Shown piece after piece: positions 1-5,560 of a stretch of DNA of 10,138 bases. The notes under the pieces were generated by a model. That model saw only the letters and a program-made list of their open reading frames with translations, had not been told where the DNA came from and searched no databases. The translations under genes were made by a program, and so were the position numbers. This DNA is from Fimenecus sp045531435 (GTDB lineage Bacteria; Bacillota; Clostridia; Oscillospirales; Acutalibacteraceae). Position 1 is the first letter of the stretch; the number at the start of each line of letters is the position of its first letter. The stretch is taken from contig JAZSDZ010000037.1 in NCBI GenBank assembly GCA_045531435.1, forward strand, positions 1 to 10,138, given 5' to 3'.

Positions 1-499
1 TTGTATGAGTATGATACACAAGAACTGATGGCTCTTCTTTTTCAATACTTGCATATACTTTATTATTAAGATATTTTTGTATTTCAATTTGATGATCAAG
101 AGTAGTATTCCGCACATAAATGCCATCATATTCACAGGTCGCATTGTGAGTACTGAAATCCTTTTCGATAATTTCACCATCATTTGACGAATTTGCATAC
201 GCTGTTTCTGCATATTGCATTAACTTGAGTATATCATCAGGAATAGATATTGAAACATCATCTGAACTGACATCCATATTCTCTGAAACAGACATCTTAT
301 CAACATTATCCTGAACAAATGAATCATCCGTCTCTTCAAATAATAATTGAGGATTTGTAAGGTATATTCCCGTATAAGATATTTTTTCAAATACTTCTTC
401 AAAACTAGTTGTGAACAAACACACAACAAGCAATGATGGTATTATCATTATAATAAGATACTCAAAAAAACCTGAATCATTGTTTGTCCTTTTTTTCAA
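1..499 (-). CDS. spoIIP: Stage II sporulation protein P (SpoIIP), 5' part, cut by the window edge
   Basis: SpoIIP is a peptidoglycan amidase/endopeptidase that works with SpoIID and SpoIIM at the engulfing mother-cell membrane; that role is family knowledge. About 166 codons are visible, and the C-terminal catalytic domain is mostly missing. The sequence shows a short basic N-terminus (KKRTNND), a membrane segment at about residues 11-31, an acidic linker, then a YVRNTT motif. The fragment ends in VLVYHTHT, the first metal-binding histidine motif of the SpoIIP/amidase family. No in-frame ATG is available, so I chose a TTG at 499-497, preceded by an AAGAG-like ribosome site with 8-nt spacing. 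The gene lies 55 nt downstream of gpr, the same order as in Bacillus, so the two are probably cotranscribed. Identity is firm; the exact start is less so. Confidence 0.9.
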   Translation of the reverse strand, partial: MKKRTNNDSGFFEYLIIMIIPSLLVVCLFTTSFEEVFEKISYTGIYLTNPQLLFEETDDSFVQDNVDKMSVSENMDVSSDDVSISIPDDILKLMQYAETAYANSSNDGEIIEKDFSTHNATCEYDGIYVRNTTLDHQIEIQKYLNNKVYASIEKEEPSVLVYHTHT

Positions 500-554
500 G
501 TAATCATCTCTTTCTGCATAATTTCCATTAAAAAATATGCAGATTTCACTAATA

Positions 555-1373
555 TTATGATAATGCTAAAAAGGTTTCAGCATCAACTGTTGGTTGCAAT
601 GCACAGTTTATTCCTAAAGCCAAAAAATTTGCAGCACGGCTTATAATCATATCAATATCCTTTGGTGTGACAATCATTGAGTCATTATATTTAAAATCAG
701 TTACAGTAGGCACGCCAACAGATATTACAGGGACACCTAATGATGATTTGTCTATTCTTTTTCTGTAATTACCAACACCTGAACCTGGCGAAATACCTGT
801 ATCAGAAATCTGAACAGTTTTGCCGAGAGATAAAAGTTTTGATGACGCAAGAGCATCAACAATTATAACTAAATCCGGATTGACAAGTTTTACAATACCA
901 CCTATATATTCAGATGTTTCAATACCTGTTTGTCCTAAAACACCTGTCGAAATTGAAGAAACAGGATTAAGGTCAGGTAAATGTTGACTGATTTCTGTAA
1001 ATTTTTCAAAATGTCGTGTAGAAAATATTTTCTTCGCACACAGAGGACCTAATGCATCAGGAGTAATGTGCTCATTTCCGATTCCCGCTACAAGAAAGGT
1101 TTCTGCTTCTTGCGGAATTAATTCTCTTATAATCTTTGTGATTATTTCAAGTCGGATATCAATCAATTCACTTTCATGAGAAAACTCAGGCAAATTAACT
1201 GTAAAGTATTTACCAATAGGCTTTCCTATGGCTTTTTTACCATCTTCGTCAACAACTTCGACCTTTGTTATTTCAATACTATCTTTTTTCCATCTATTAA
1301 CAGTTATACCTTTTCTATGTTTTGGATTAAGAAGTTCATGACTTTCAAGTGCAATATCTGTTCTTATATTCAT
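555..1373 (-). CDS. gpr: Germination protease GPR (spore protease)
   Basis: GPR degrades small acid-soluble spore proteins when spores germinate. The 272-residue product carries the family blocks: RTDIALE at residues 4-10, GIGNEHITPDALGP at 97-110, STGVLGQTGIET at 142-153, PDLVIIVDALAS at 166-177 and DTGISPGSGVGN at 191-202. D106 and D173 match in context and spacing the two aspartates proposed as catalytic in Bacillus megaterium GPR. The start is fixed by AAGGAG six nt before the ATG and by in-frame stops just upstream. Two oddities stand out: the protein begins almost at the RTDIALE block, so the roughly 15-residue propeptide of Bacillus zymogens is absent; and it is about 100 residues shorter than Bacillus GPR. 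It diverges from rpsT and precedes spoIIP. I found no convincing sigma-F or sigma-G promoter in the 110-nt upstream gap. Confidence 0.95.
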   Translation of the reverse strand: MNIRTDIALESHELLNPKHRKGITVNRWKKDSIEITKVEVVDEDGKKAIGKPIGKYFTVNLPEFSHESELIDIRLEIITKIIRELIPQEAETFLVAGIGNEHITPDALGPLCAKKIFSTRHFEKFTEISQHLPDLNPVSSISTGVLGQTGIETSEYIGGIVKLVNPDLVIIVDALASSKLLSLGKTVQISDTGISPGSGVGNYRKRIDKSSLGVPVISVGVPTVTDFKYNDSMIVTPKDIDMIISRAANFLALGINCALQPTVDAETFLALS

Positions 1374-1421
1374 ATATTTCTCCTTTTTATAATTTGATTA
1401 TTAAAAAATTTAAAAAATAAC

Positions 1422-1450
1422 TTGATTTTTGTTTTGTTTCGTGGTAACAT
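1422..1450 (+). promoter_or_regulatory. Sigma-A promoter of rpsT
   Basis: TTGATT (1422-1427) and TAACAT (1445-1450) are separated by 17 nt, and a TG dinucleotide (1442-1443) gives an extended -10. Transcription would start near 1457, leaving a leader of about 27 nt that carries AAGGAGGTG. It lies in the gpr-rpsT divergent gap. Confidence 0.75.
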
Positions 1451-1483
1451 ATGTATCTGTAAATACGAAGGAGGTGTAACGAT

Positions 1484-1741
1484 ATGCCAAACATCAAATC
1501 AGCTAAAAAGCGTGTTCTCGTTAACAAGACAAAGGCTCAGCGTAACAAGTCAACTAACTCTGCTCTTAAGACAGCTATCAAAAAGGCTAATGTTGCTATT
1601 GAAACAAATGCTTCTGACAAAAATGAGCTTGTAAAGGTTGCTGTTAAGAAAATCGACCAGGCTGCTGCTAAAGGTCTTCTTCATAAGAATAATGCAGCTC
1701 GTAAAAAGTCTGCCCTCGTTACAAAGCTTAACAAGGCTTAA
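1484..1741 (+). CDS. rpsT: 30S ribosomal protein S20
   Basis: S20 binds 16S rRNA early in assembly of the 30S subunit. The 85-residue product is a normal full-length S20. It has the characteristic basic N-terminus MPNIKSAKKRVLVNKTKAQRN, a long helical lysine- and alanine-rich body, and the typical closing block AAAKGLLHKNNAARKKSALVTKLNKA split over residues 60-85. The start is unambiguous: MPNIKSA is the family start, and AAGGAGGTG sits just upstream. Codon choice favours ending in T, A or G in a consistent set, as in a highly expressed gene. It is transcribed alone from its own promoter, ends at a hairpin at 1761-1793, and diverges from gpr as in Bacillus. Confidence 0.98.
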   Translation: MPNIKSAKKRVLVNKTKAQRNKSTNSALKTAIKKANVAIETNASDKNELVKVAVKKIDQAAAKGLLHKNNAARKKSALVTKLNKA

Positions 1742-1760
1742 TCAGATTACGTAGTTCTTT

Positions 1761-1793
1761 GCCGTTGACGAAAGTCTTCGGCATTTTTCTTTA
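1761..1793 (+). terminator. Rho-independent terminator of rpsT
   Basis: A GCCG/CGGC outer stem and a GAC/GTC inner stem with a GAAA loop are separated by a small TT/TT internal loop. The hairpin is followed by ATTTTTCTTT. It begins 20 nt after the rpsT stop. The stem is imperfect but the position and T-tract fit. Confidence 0.65.
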
Positions 1794-1821
1794 TGCTAAC
1801 TTGCAATTTACAAAATGTTCA

Positions 1822-1850
1822 TTGACATTTAATAACATTTTATATATAAT
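1822..1850 (+). promoter_or_regulatory. Perfect consensus sigma-A promoter of the small membrane protein gene
   Basis: TTGACA (1822-1827), a 17-nt spacer and TATAAT (1845-1850) match the sigma-A consensus at every position. Transcription would begin near 1857, about 29 nt before the ATG at 1886. Its strength suggests constitutive, high expression of the tiny gene downstream. Confidence 0.88.
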
Positions 1851-1885
1851 ATATTTGTAATTTATTTCTTGGAGGTTACTCAATT

Positions 1886-2065
1886 ATGAAAAAGGCATTA
1901 AAAGTTATTGCAATTATCGTTGGTATTGCAGCTGTAGCAGTTGCAGCTTATATTCTTATTAAAAAGTATGTTGACAGTAAAAGAGTTGTAATTGGTAATG
2001 AAGCTGAAAACTATGTTTCTTGCTCATTCTGTGATGATAGCTTTGTATCAGAAACTGTTGCATAA
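1886..2065 (+). CDS. Small single-pass membrane protein with a C-terminal CxxC, 59 residues
   Basis: I do not recognise this gene. Translation gives a basic N-terminus (MKKALK), a hydrophobic segment rich in Ile, Val and Ala at about residues 7-25, then KKYVDSKR, and an acidic tail containing CSFC at residues 46-49. The positive charges on both flanks leave topology open. Support for a real gene comes from GGAGG (1871-1875) 10 nt before the ATG, a perfect consensus promoter upstream, a strong terminator starting 20 nt after the stop, and codon use like that of rpsT. The gene is too short to pass common length cut-offs and may be missed by annotation. The CxxC could bind metal or form a disulfide, but that is speculation. 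Confidence 0.8.
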   Translation: MKKALKVIAIIVGIAAVAVAAYILIKKYVDSKRVVIGNEAENYVSCSFCDDSFVSETVA

Positions 2066-2084
2066 AAAAGTAATTTATAGTATT

Positions 2085-2114
2085 AAGGACTGTTCTTTTT
2101 GAGCAGTCCTTTTT
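2085..2114 (+). terminator. Rho-independent terminator of the small membrane protein gene
   Basis: AAGGACTGTTC pairs with GAGCAGTCCTT in an 11-bp stem with one G-U pair, around a TTTTT loop, and the T-run continues to 2114. It sits between the plus-strand small gene and the convergent minus-strand spoVAE gene. On the minus strand it lacks a good T-tract, so it mainly serves the plus strand. Confidence 0.85.
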
Positions 2115-2130
2115 ATGTTGTATTAGTTTA

Positions 2131-2484
2131 TTATTTTGATTTAGGTTTTGTTATAAATGAGACTATAAGTCCACAGACCATAGCAACTGTAATTCCTACT
2201 GATGCTGACGATAATGGTCCTGTTAAAATGCCCAATGCACCTTTTTCACGAATAGTCTCTTTAGTCCCCTGAACAAGAGTGTTGCCAAAGCCTGTTAATG
2301 GTACAGTCGCACCTGCTCCTGCCCACTCAACCAAAGGCTGATAAACACCAAGTCCACCGAGTATTACTCCGATTACAACGAATGATACGAGAATTCTTGC
2401 AGGTGTAAGTTTTGTAAGGTCAATTAGCAATTGACCGATAACGCAGATTAGTCCACCAATTAAAAATGCTTTTAAGAAATCCAT
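2131..2484 (-). CDS. spoVAE: Stage V sporulation protein AE (SpoVAE / SpoVAEB type)
   Basis: SpoVA proteins form the inner-membrane channel that moves Ca-dipicolinate into the forespore and out on germination; that is family knowledge. The 117-residue product is the usual length for SpoVAE (AEB). It shows FLIGGLICVIGQLLID near the N-terminus, a second hydrophobic stretch around 32-47, the block GAGATVPLTGFG at about 56-67, and a C-terminal membrane segment at about 89-111. AGGAGG lies 7 nt before the ATG. The SpoVA genes of Bacillus form an operon with spoVAC and spoVAD, but here the gene stands alone with its own sigma-G-like promoter. It may be an extra paralogue or a detached operon member. 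Confidence 0.92.
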   Translation of the reverse strand: MDFLKAFLIGGLICVIGQLLIDLTKLTPARILVSFVVIGVILGGLGVYQPLVEWAGAGATVPLTGFGNTLVQGTKETIREKGALGILTGPLSSASVGITVAMVCGLIVSFITKPKSK

Positions 2485-2502
2485 TGAAATTCCTCCTGCA
2501 TT

Positions 2503-2531
2503 TATTATGTGAGAAATTTGTTTTATTATAC
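2503..2531 (-). promoter_or_regulatory. Putative sigma-G (forespore) promoter of spoVAE
   Basis: On the minus strand GTATA (2531-2527), a 17-nt spacer and CATAATA (2509-2503) fit the sigma-G pattern GNATR and CATNNTA. Forespore expression is expected for a spoVA gene. The predicted start falls near 2496, at the edge of AGGAGG, so the leader would be only about 12-14 nt. Confidence 0.6.
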
Positions 2532-2560
2532 AAAAAATCGCACCTCATTATGGGGTGCGA
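2532..2560 (-). terminator. Hairpin terminator upstream of spoVAE
   Basis: On the minus strand TCGCACCCC pairs with GAGGTGCGA (9 bp, one G-U) around ATAAT, followed by TTTTTT. It directly abuts the -35 box of the spoVAE promoter and would stop read-through from the tRNA side. It may belong to the adjacent palindromic repeat. Confidence 0.7.
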
Positions 2561-2571
2561 AGAATTATTTT

Positions 2572-2682
2572 ATGATGAATGATGTTACATCTGAAGGTGA
2601 ATTGATGTAGTTTACATCTATCGTGATGATGTAATGTTTAATTAATATAAGCAACGCTACATTATTTGCAAAGTAAACATTA
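2572..2682. repeat. Palindrome-rich gene-free segment, probably a decayed interspersed repeat
   Basis: This stretch holds successive small palindromes: GATGT-T-ACATC (2581-2591), GATGTA-gtt-TACATC (2604-2618), and a 9-bp inverted pair TAATGTTTA (2632-2640) / TAAACATTA (2674-2682). The motif GATGT recurs throughout. There is no open frame with a ribosome site. It resembles the GATGAT/CATCATC palindrome clusters I recall near tRNA and terminator sites in Clostridia genomes; that link is from memory. It sits exactly between two terminators. Confidence 0.55.
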
Positions 2683-2683
2683 T

Positions 2684-2712
2684 AAAAAAGCACTTCCGAA
2701 GAAGTGCTTTTT
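2684..2712 (-). terminator. Terminator of tRNA-Leu
   Basis: On the minus strand a 12-bp stem (AAAAAGCACTTC with GAAGTGCTTTTT) is capped by a stable C-UUCG-G tetraloop and runs into a T-tract. It starts 2 nt after the encoded CCA of tRNA-Leu. The loop sequence shows the minus strand is the functional sense, although the A/T flanks could work both ways. Confidence 0.93.
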
Positions 2713-2713
2713 C

Positions 2714-2800
2714 TGGTGCCGGTGACCGGGGTCGAACCGGTACGGTATCGCTACCACTGGATTTTGAGTCCAGCACGTCTGCCAATTCCATCACACCGGC
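2714..2800 (-). tRNA. tRNA-Leu (anticodon CAA)
   Basis: The acceptor arms GCCGGTG and CACCGGC pair fully, with discriminator A and an encoded CCA (2716-2714). The anticodon stem CTGGA/TCCAG encloses loop CTCAAAA, giving anticodon CAA, which reads UUG. A long variable arm, GGTA-GCGA-TACC, marks a class II tRNA, as expected for leucine. The T-arm has the usual GGTTCGACCCC core. The gene has its own promoter and terminator, so it is a single-gene unit between the radC operon and spoVAE. Confidence 0.98.
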
Positions 2801-2817
2801 GTTTATTCAACTTTGAT

Positions 2818-2846
2818 ATTATATGAAATTCATTAAAAAAAGTCAA
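2818..2846 (-). promoter_or_regulatory. Sigma-A promoter of tRNA-Leu
   Basis: On the minus strand TTGACT (2846-2841), a 17-nt spacer and TATAAT (2823-2818) give a start near 2811, about 11 nt before the mature tRNA end. A second TTGACT lies 7 nt further upstream, making a tandem ATTGACT pair. The promoter lies just beyond the radC stop, with no terminator seen between, so operon read-through into the tRNA is possible. Confidence 0.88.
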
Positions 2847-2866
2847 TAGTCAATGCAAAGTTTTTA

Positions 2867-3601
2867 TTAAAAGATATATTTCCATTTATCACTTTTTCTA
2901 AAAGAGAAAAAGTCGTTTCCGTGCCCGATAATAATATGGTCACTAAGCTTCATACCTAATTTCTCCATAAGATTCTGAATGCCTATGGTTGCATCAACAT
3001 CATTCCTTGAAGGCGCCACCATACCTGACGGATGATTATGTACAAGAATAAGCTTTGCAGCATTATCCTTAAGACTTATTTCCATTATTTTTCTGATATT
3101 CAGCGCTGCTGCATTTACAGTTCCTTCACTAATAAGATTAAAACTTAATATTTTACAATTGGAATCCAGGCACAATAAATACATCTTCTCCGTTGTAACT
3201 CCTTTAAAAAAGGTTGAGACATATCGTGCAACCAGTTCGCTCGTATTGAGAATAATACCATCATTTTTAACTTTATCAACTTCATATTTTTTAAAGAGTT
3301 CAGGCATCATTTTAATAAGTGCAGCAGAGTTTTCACCGATACCTTTCACATTACACAATTCTTCAAAATTCGCATCAAAAACTCCTGAAAGAGAACCAAA
3401 AGTATCAATCAGATTATGTGCTTCTTCATTTGTGTCTTTTCGTGGGATAGAATAAAACAATAAAAGTTCAAGCACATTATGGTCTTGAAAACTATCAAGA
3501 CCTTCTTCTAAAAATCGTTGACGCAATCTGTCACGATGTCCTTCATGGACATTTTTTCGTGGCATCTTTTTATTTTCTAAATTAACGGCTTGTTTTGCCA
3601 T
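2867..3601 (-). CDS. radC: RadC family JAB/JAMM-domain protein
   Basis: RadC proteins carry a JAMM metalloprotease-like fold; the original repair link is doubtful and their role is unknown. With the start at 3601 the product has 244 residues. It has HEGHRDRLRQRFLEEGLDSF near the N-terminus, a helix-hairpin-helix-like VKGIGENSA at about 85-93, and a C-terminal JAMM domain. The JAMM signature is complete: E159 in ISEGT, then HNHPSG with H188 and H190, and D201 in APSRNDVD. The frame opens further upstream to 3658, but that start would run into the preceding gene. The chosen ATG lies 1 nt after that gene's stop, with AGAAGGG about 10 nt upstream. It is the last gene of the metF operon. Confidence 0.93.
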   Translation of the reverse strand: MAKQAVNLENKKMPRKNVHEGHRDRLRQRFLEEGLDSFQDHNVLELLLFYSIPRKDTNEEAHNLIDTFGSLSGVFDANFEELCNVKGIGENSAALIKMMPELFKKYEVDKVKNDGIILNTSELVARYVSTFFKGVTTEKMYLLCLDSNCKILSFNLISEGTVNAAALNIRKIMEISLKDNAAKLILVHNHPSGMVAPSRNDVDATIGIQNLMEKLGMKLSDHIIIGHGNDFFSFRKSDKWKYIF

Positions 3602-3602
3602 C

Positions 3603-4148
3603 CTACTTAAACACCCTTCTAATATGTTTTTGCCATTTATAAATATATATTGAAACAAGTCTTGTCAATAAAATATCATACATAAGGAAAAGCACATTTC
3701 CTGCTAACAAGAAAACCAACAATGCAAATCTTCCAAATTCTTTAAAATCATCAAATGAAATCATAAAGATTTTCGTAACAACAAAATATGATGAAATCAT
3801 CGCTGCATTAAAGATAAGATATTTAAAAATCCAACAAAGGAGTCCATTGAACTTCTTTTCAAGAATACTTTTTATAATAGGATAATATCCAAAAAACATT
3901 AAATACATTACAGCCGGTTCTTTATTTCCTAATATCAATAACGAAATAATGCCTACTGCTATATAAATTAAAAATGCAAATCCTTTTCCAAACTCAACAA
4001 CAAGCATCATAAGTAATGCTCCTGTCATCATTGGAATAGCATATTCAAGGCTGATTATTACACCCGATAAAATCATAAGTAAAAGTGACACGGCAGCAGT
4101 CACACCACCAAGTGCCACTTTAAAAGATAATTGTTTTCTTTTATTCAT
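3603..4148 (-). CDS. Small polytopic membrane protein, possibly ECF S-component-like
   Basis: The 181-residue product is almost entirely hydrophobic, with about six predicted membrane segments near residues 11-33, 38-53, 57-73, 77-95, 103-129 and 139-168, and a basic C-terminus (KWQKHIRRVFK). Size, helix count and the alanine- and glycine-rich first helix recall substrate-binding S components of energy-coupling factor transporters, but I see no residue pattern naming a substrate, and no A or T component is nearby. The call is therefore inference. The ATG follows the upstream stop after 1 nt and has no Shine-Dalgarno sequence, so translation probably depends on ribosomes finishing the J-domain gene. 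radC follows 1 nt after its stop. Confidence 0.8.
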   Translation of the reverse strand: MNKRKQLSFKVALGGVTAAVSLLLMILSGVIISLEYAIPMMTGALLMMLVVEFGKGFAFLIYIAVGIISLLILGNKEPAVMYLMFFGYYPIIKSILEKKFNGLLCWIFKYLIFNAAMISSYFVVTKIFMISFDDFKEFGRFALLVFLLAGNVLFLMYDILLTRLVSIYIYKWQKHIRRVFK

Positions 4149-4149
4149 A

Positions 4150-4722
4150 TTAACAACACGGAATCAAATCCCCACCACAACATTCACAACAACAATCTGC
4201 GCAAAGAAGCCCTGAACAGATATCACACACATCACTATCAGCCTTTTTTCGTGAAGTTCTGTATCCGCCATTCACATTATTATTGAGAGAATTAAATGCC
4301 ATAGCATATTCCTGATTCGACGGGTCCATTGAACAAGCTGTCTGAAAACAATTATATGCTTCATTAAGCCAACCACGGCGCTGATGAATGACACCTTTAA
4401 GATAATGCCACTCTGCATTTCTGATTTGAACAGGCACACCGTTAAGAATTGTTTCTGCATCATCTATTCTTCCTGAGTTAAGACATTGACGAACATCAGA
4501 GTACTGTGAATAACTGTTATTCTGAGTGTAATTTGCTGTACCTCTTAACTCATTAAGAATCGTATCATAAGCATTATTAAGTTCATTCATCCTACGAGTT
4601 TTTTGATTGTCAGGTTCGTTAGAATTAGTAATTTCCCATGCTATTCTTCTGTATGCATCCATTATATCGCTTTCAGTTGCATTTCTGCCAACTCCAAGAT
4701 ATTCATATGGGTTATTCATCAT
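4150..4722 (-). CDS. J-domain-like protein with TPR-like middle and Cys-rich tail; HPD lost
   Basis: The product has about 190 residues. Residues 5-60 form a J domain (NPYEYLGVGRNATESDIMDAYRR ... NELNNAYDTIL, split by helix II). The HPD loop that stimulates DnaK ATPase reads NEPD, so the essential histidine is glutamate and helix II lacks its usual basic run. Residues about 75-148 look like TPR-type helical repeats (AEWHYLKGVIHQRRGWLNEAYNCFQTA region). The last 25 residues hold ten cysteines. GAGG lies 5 nt before the ATG at 4722 and 8 nt before a second ATG at 4719; a GTG at 4728 lacks proper spacing. The start overlaps the upstream stop by 11 nt. A Cys tail of this kind suggests metal binding or disulfides; the function is unknown. 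Confidence 0.85.
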   Translation of the reverse strand: MMNNPYEYLGVGRNATESDIMDAYRRIAWEITNSNEPDNQKTRRMNELNNAYDTILNELRGTANYTQNNSYSQYSDVRQCLNSGRIDDAETILNGVPVQIRNAEWHYLKGVIHQRRGWLNEAYNCFQTACSMDPSNQEYAMAFNSLNNNVNGGYRTSRKKADSDVCDICSGLLCADCCCECCGGDLIPCC

Positions 4723-5557
4723 TGTCACCTCTGTACTTTTTTGTTATTCTATCCATTTGTAATGATAAACCATCATAAACTATGTTTTCTATTATAGTTG
4801 AAAACTCATTGAATTTATGTGCTTCAAATATTTCTGTCAAAGCACCGATGGATAAGTTCAATGTCATAGTTGCATCTTTAACAATGTTATTACTATTTGT
4901 AAAAGGATTAAAGGCATTATCCTTACTGTCTTTTTCGTAATCATCAAAAGCATCAAGGAAATATATCGTTCTGCCTAATTGATAACCAAACTGCTTTGCA
5001 TTTTCTTTATTGTCGTCTGTTTCGCCATAAGAGAAAAGTTTTGATAATATTTCTGCTGTCGGATGTGCAGACTTATCTATGGAAACATTATTGTCTTTTT
5101 CAAGTGTAAACTGTTCAACCATTCCTTGATTAACAATTTCAAAAAGGTCAGGATATTTCTTTTTTGCTTTTTTATTTATATAAGCAAAATACGGATAAAG
5201 AATATATAAAATGTTTTTTTTGAAGAAATTACTATCGTGAAGATTATCCACCAATTTAAAATATGCAAGAATTACAGTAATGGCACAAGCAAGTTTATAA
5301 ATATTGCTTTCACATGTAATTTCCAAACACTTTTTGCATGTATTAAATGAACAACGGGAGTTTTCAACATTTATTTTATCACTTGATAAGCCCATTTTGT
5401 ACATAACAAAAAATGCACCATCATAACTTAAGAGAAATCGTGATAAAAAGCCATATTCTTTGCCCATTTCTTTGCAGAGAGTACAATAAATTCCCTTATA
5501 TGCTTCATATTCTTTAATTTTAAGTTCAGGTTTATTAATCGTCACATATCCGAACAT
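4712..5557 (-). CDS. DUF5685-type protein with paired Asp-rich motifs
   Basis: The 281-residue product starts MFGYVTINKPELKIKEYEAY, then YCTLC, the recognisable start of the DUF5685 family, which has no assigned function. Cysteines cluster at residues 25, 28, 69, 74, 77 and 82. Two Asp-rich motifs lie in predicted helices: DNLHD at 104-108 and DAFDDYEKD at 202-210, the latter after GYQLGRTIYFL. That layout resembles the two metal-binding Asp motifs of all-alpha isoprenoid synthases; this is my inference, not a family annotation. No signal peptide is visible. It begins 3 nt after the metF stop, and AAGGGGA lies a rather long 14 nt upstream. It overlaps the J-domain gene by 11 nt, arguing that the two act together. 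Confidence 0.85.
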   Translation of the reverse strand: MFGYVTINKPELKIKEYEAYKGIYCTLCKEMGKEYGFLSRFLLSYDGAFFVMYKMGLSSDKINVENSRCSFNTCKKCLEITCESNIYKLACAITVILAYFKLVDNLHDSNFFKKNILYILYPYFAYINKKAKKKYPDLFEIVNQGMVEQFTLEKDNNVSIDKSAHPTAEILSKLFSYGETDDNKENAKQFGYQLGRTIYFLDAFDDYEKDSKDNAFNPFTNSNNIVKDATMTLNLSIGALTEIFEAHKFNEFSTIIENIVYDGLSLQMDRITKKYRGDNDE

Positions 5558-5560
5558 AAA

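Noticed and set aside
220..429. Open minus-strand frame of 69 codons
   Set aside because: It lies in another frame of the spoIIP 5' region; the spoIIP frame carries the NTT and HTHT motifs and runs on to the window edge.
1176..1397. Plus-strand open frame antisense to gpr
   Set aside because: No ribosome site, low-complexity hydrophobic and aromatic product, and fully overlaps the conserved gpr N-terminal coding region.
1374..1483. Sigma-G or sigma-F promoter for gpr
   Set aside because: Only a one-mismatch CAAATTA -10 without a matching -35, and a lone GTATT; neither pair has proper spacing.
2841..2854. Tandem AGTCAAT pair as a regulator binding site
   Set aside because: One copy is the -35 box of the tRNA promoter; with only two 7-nt copies, an operator cannot be supported.
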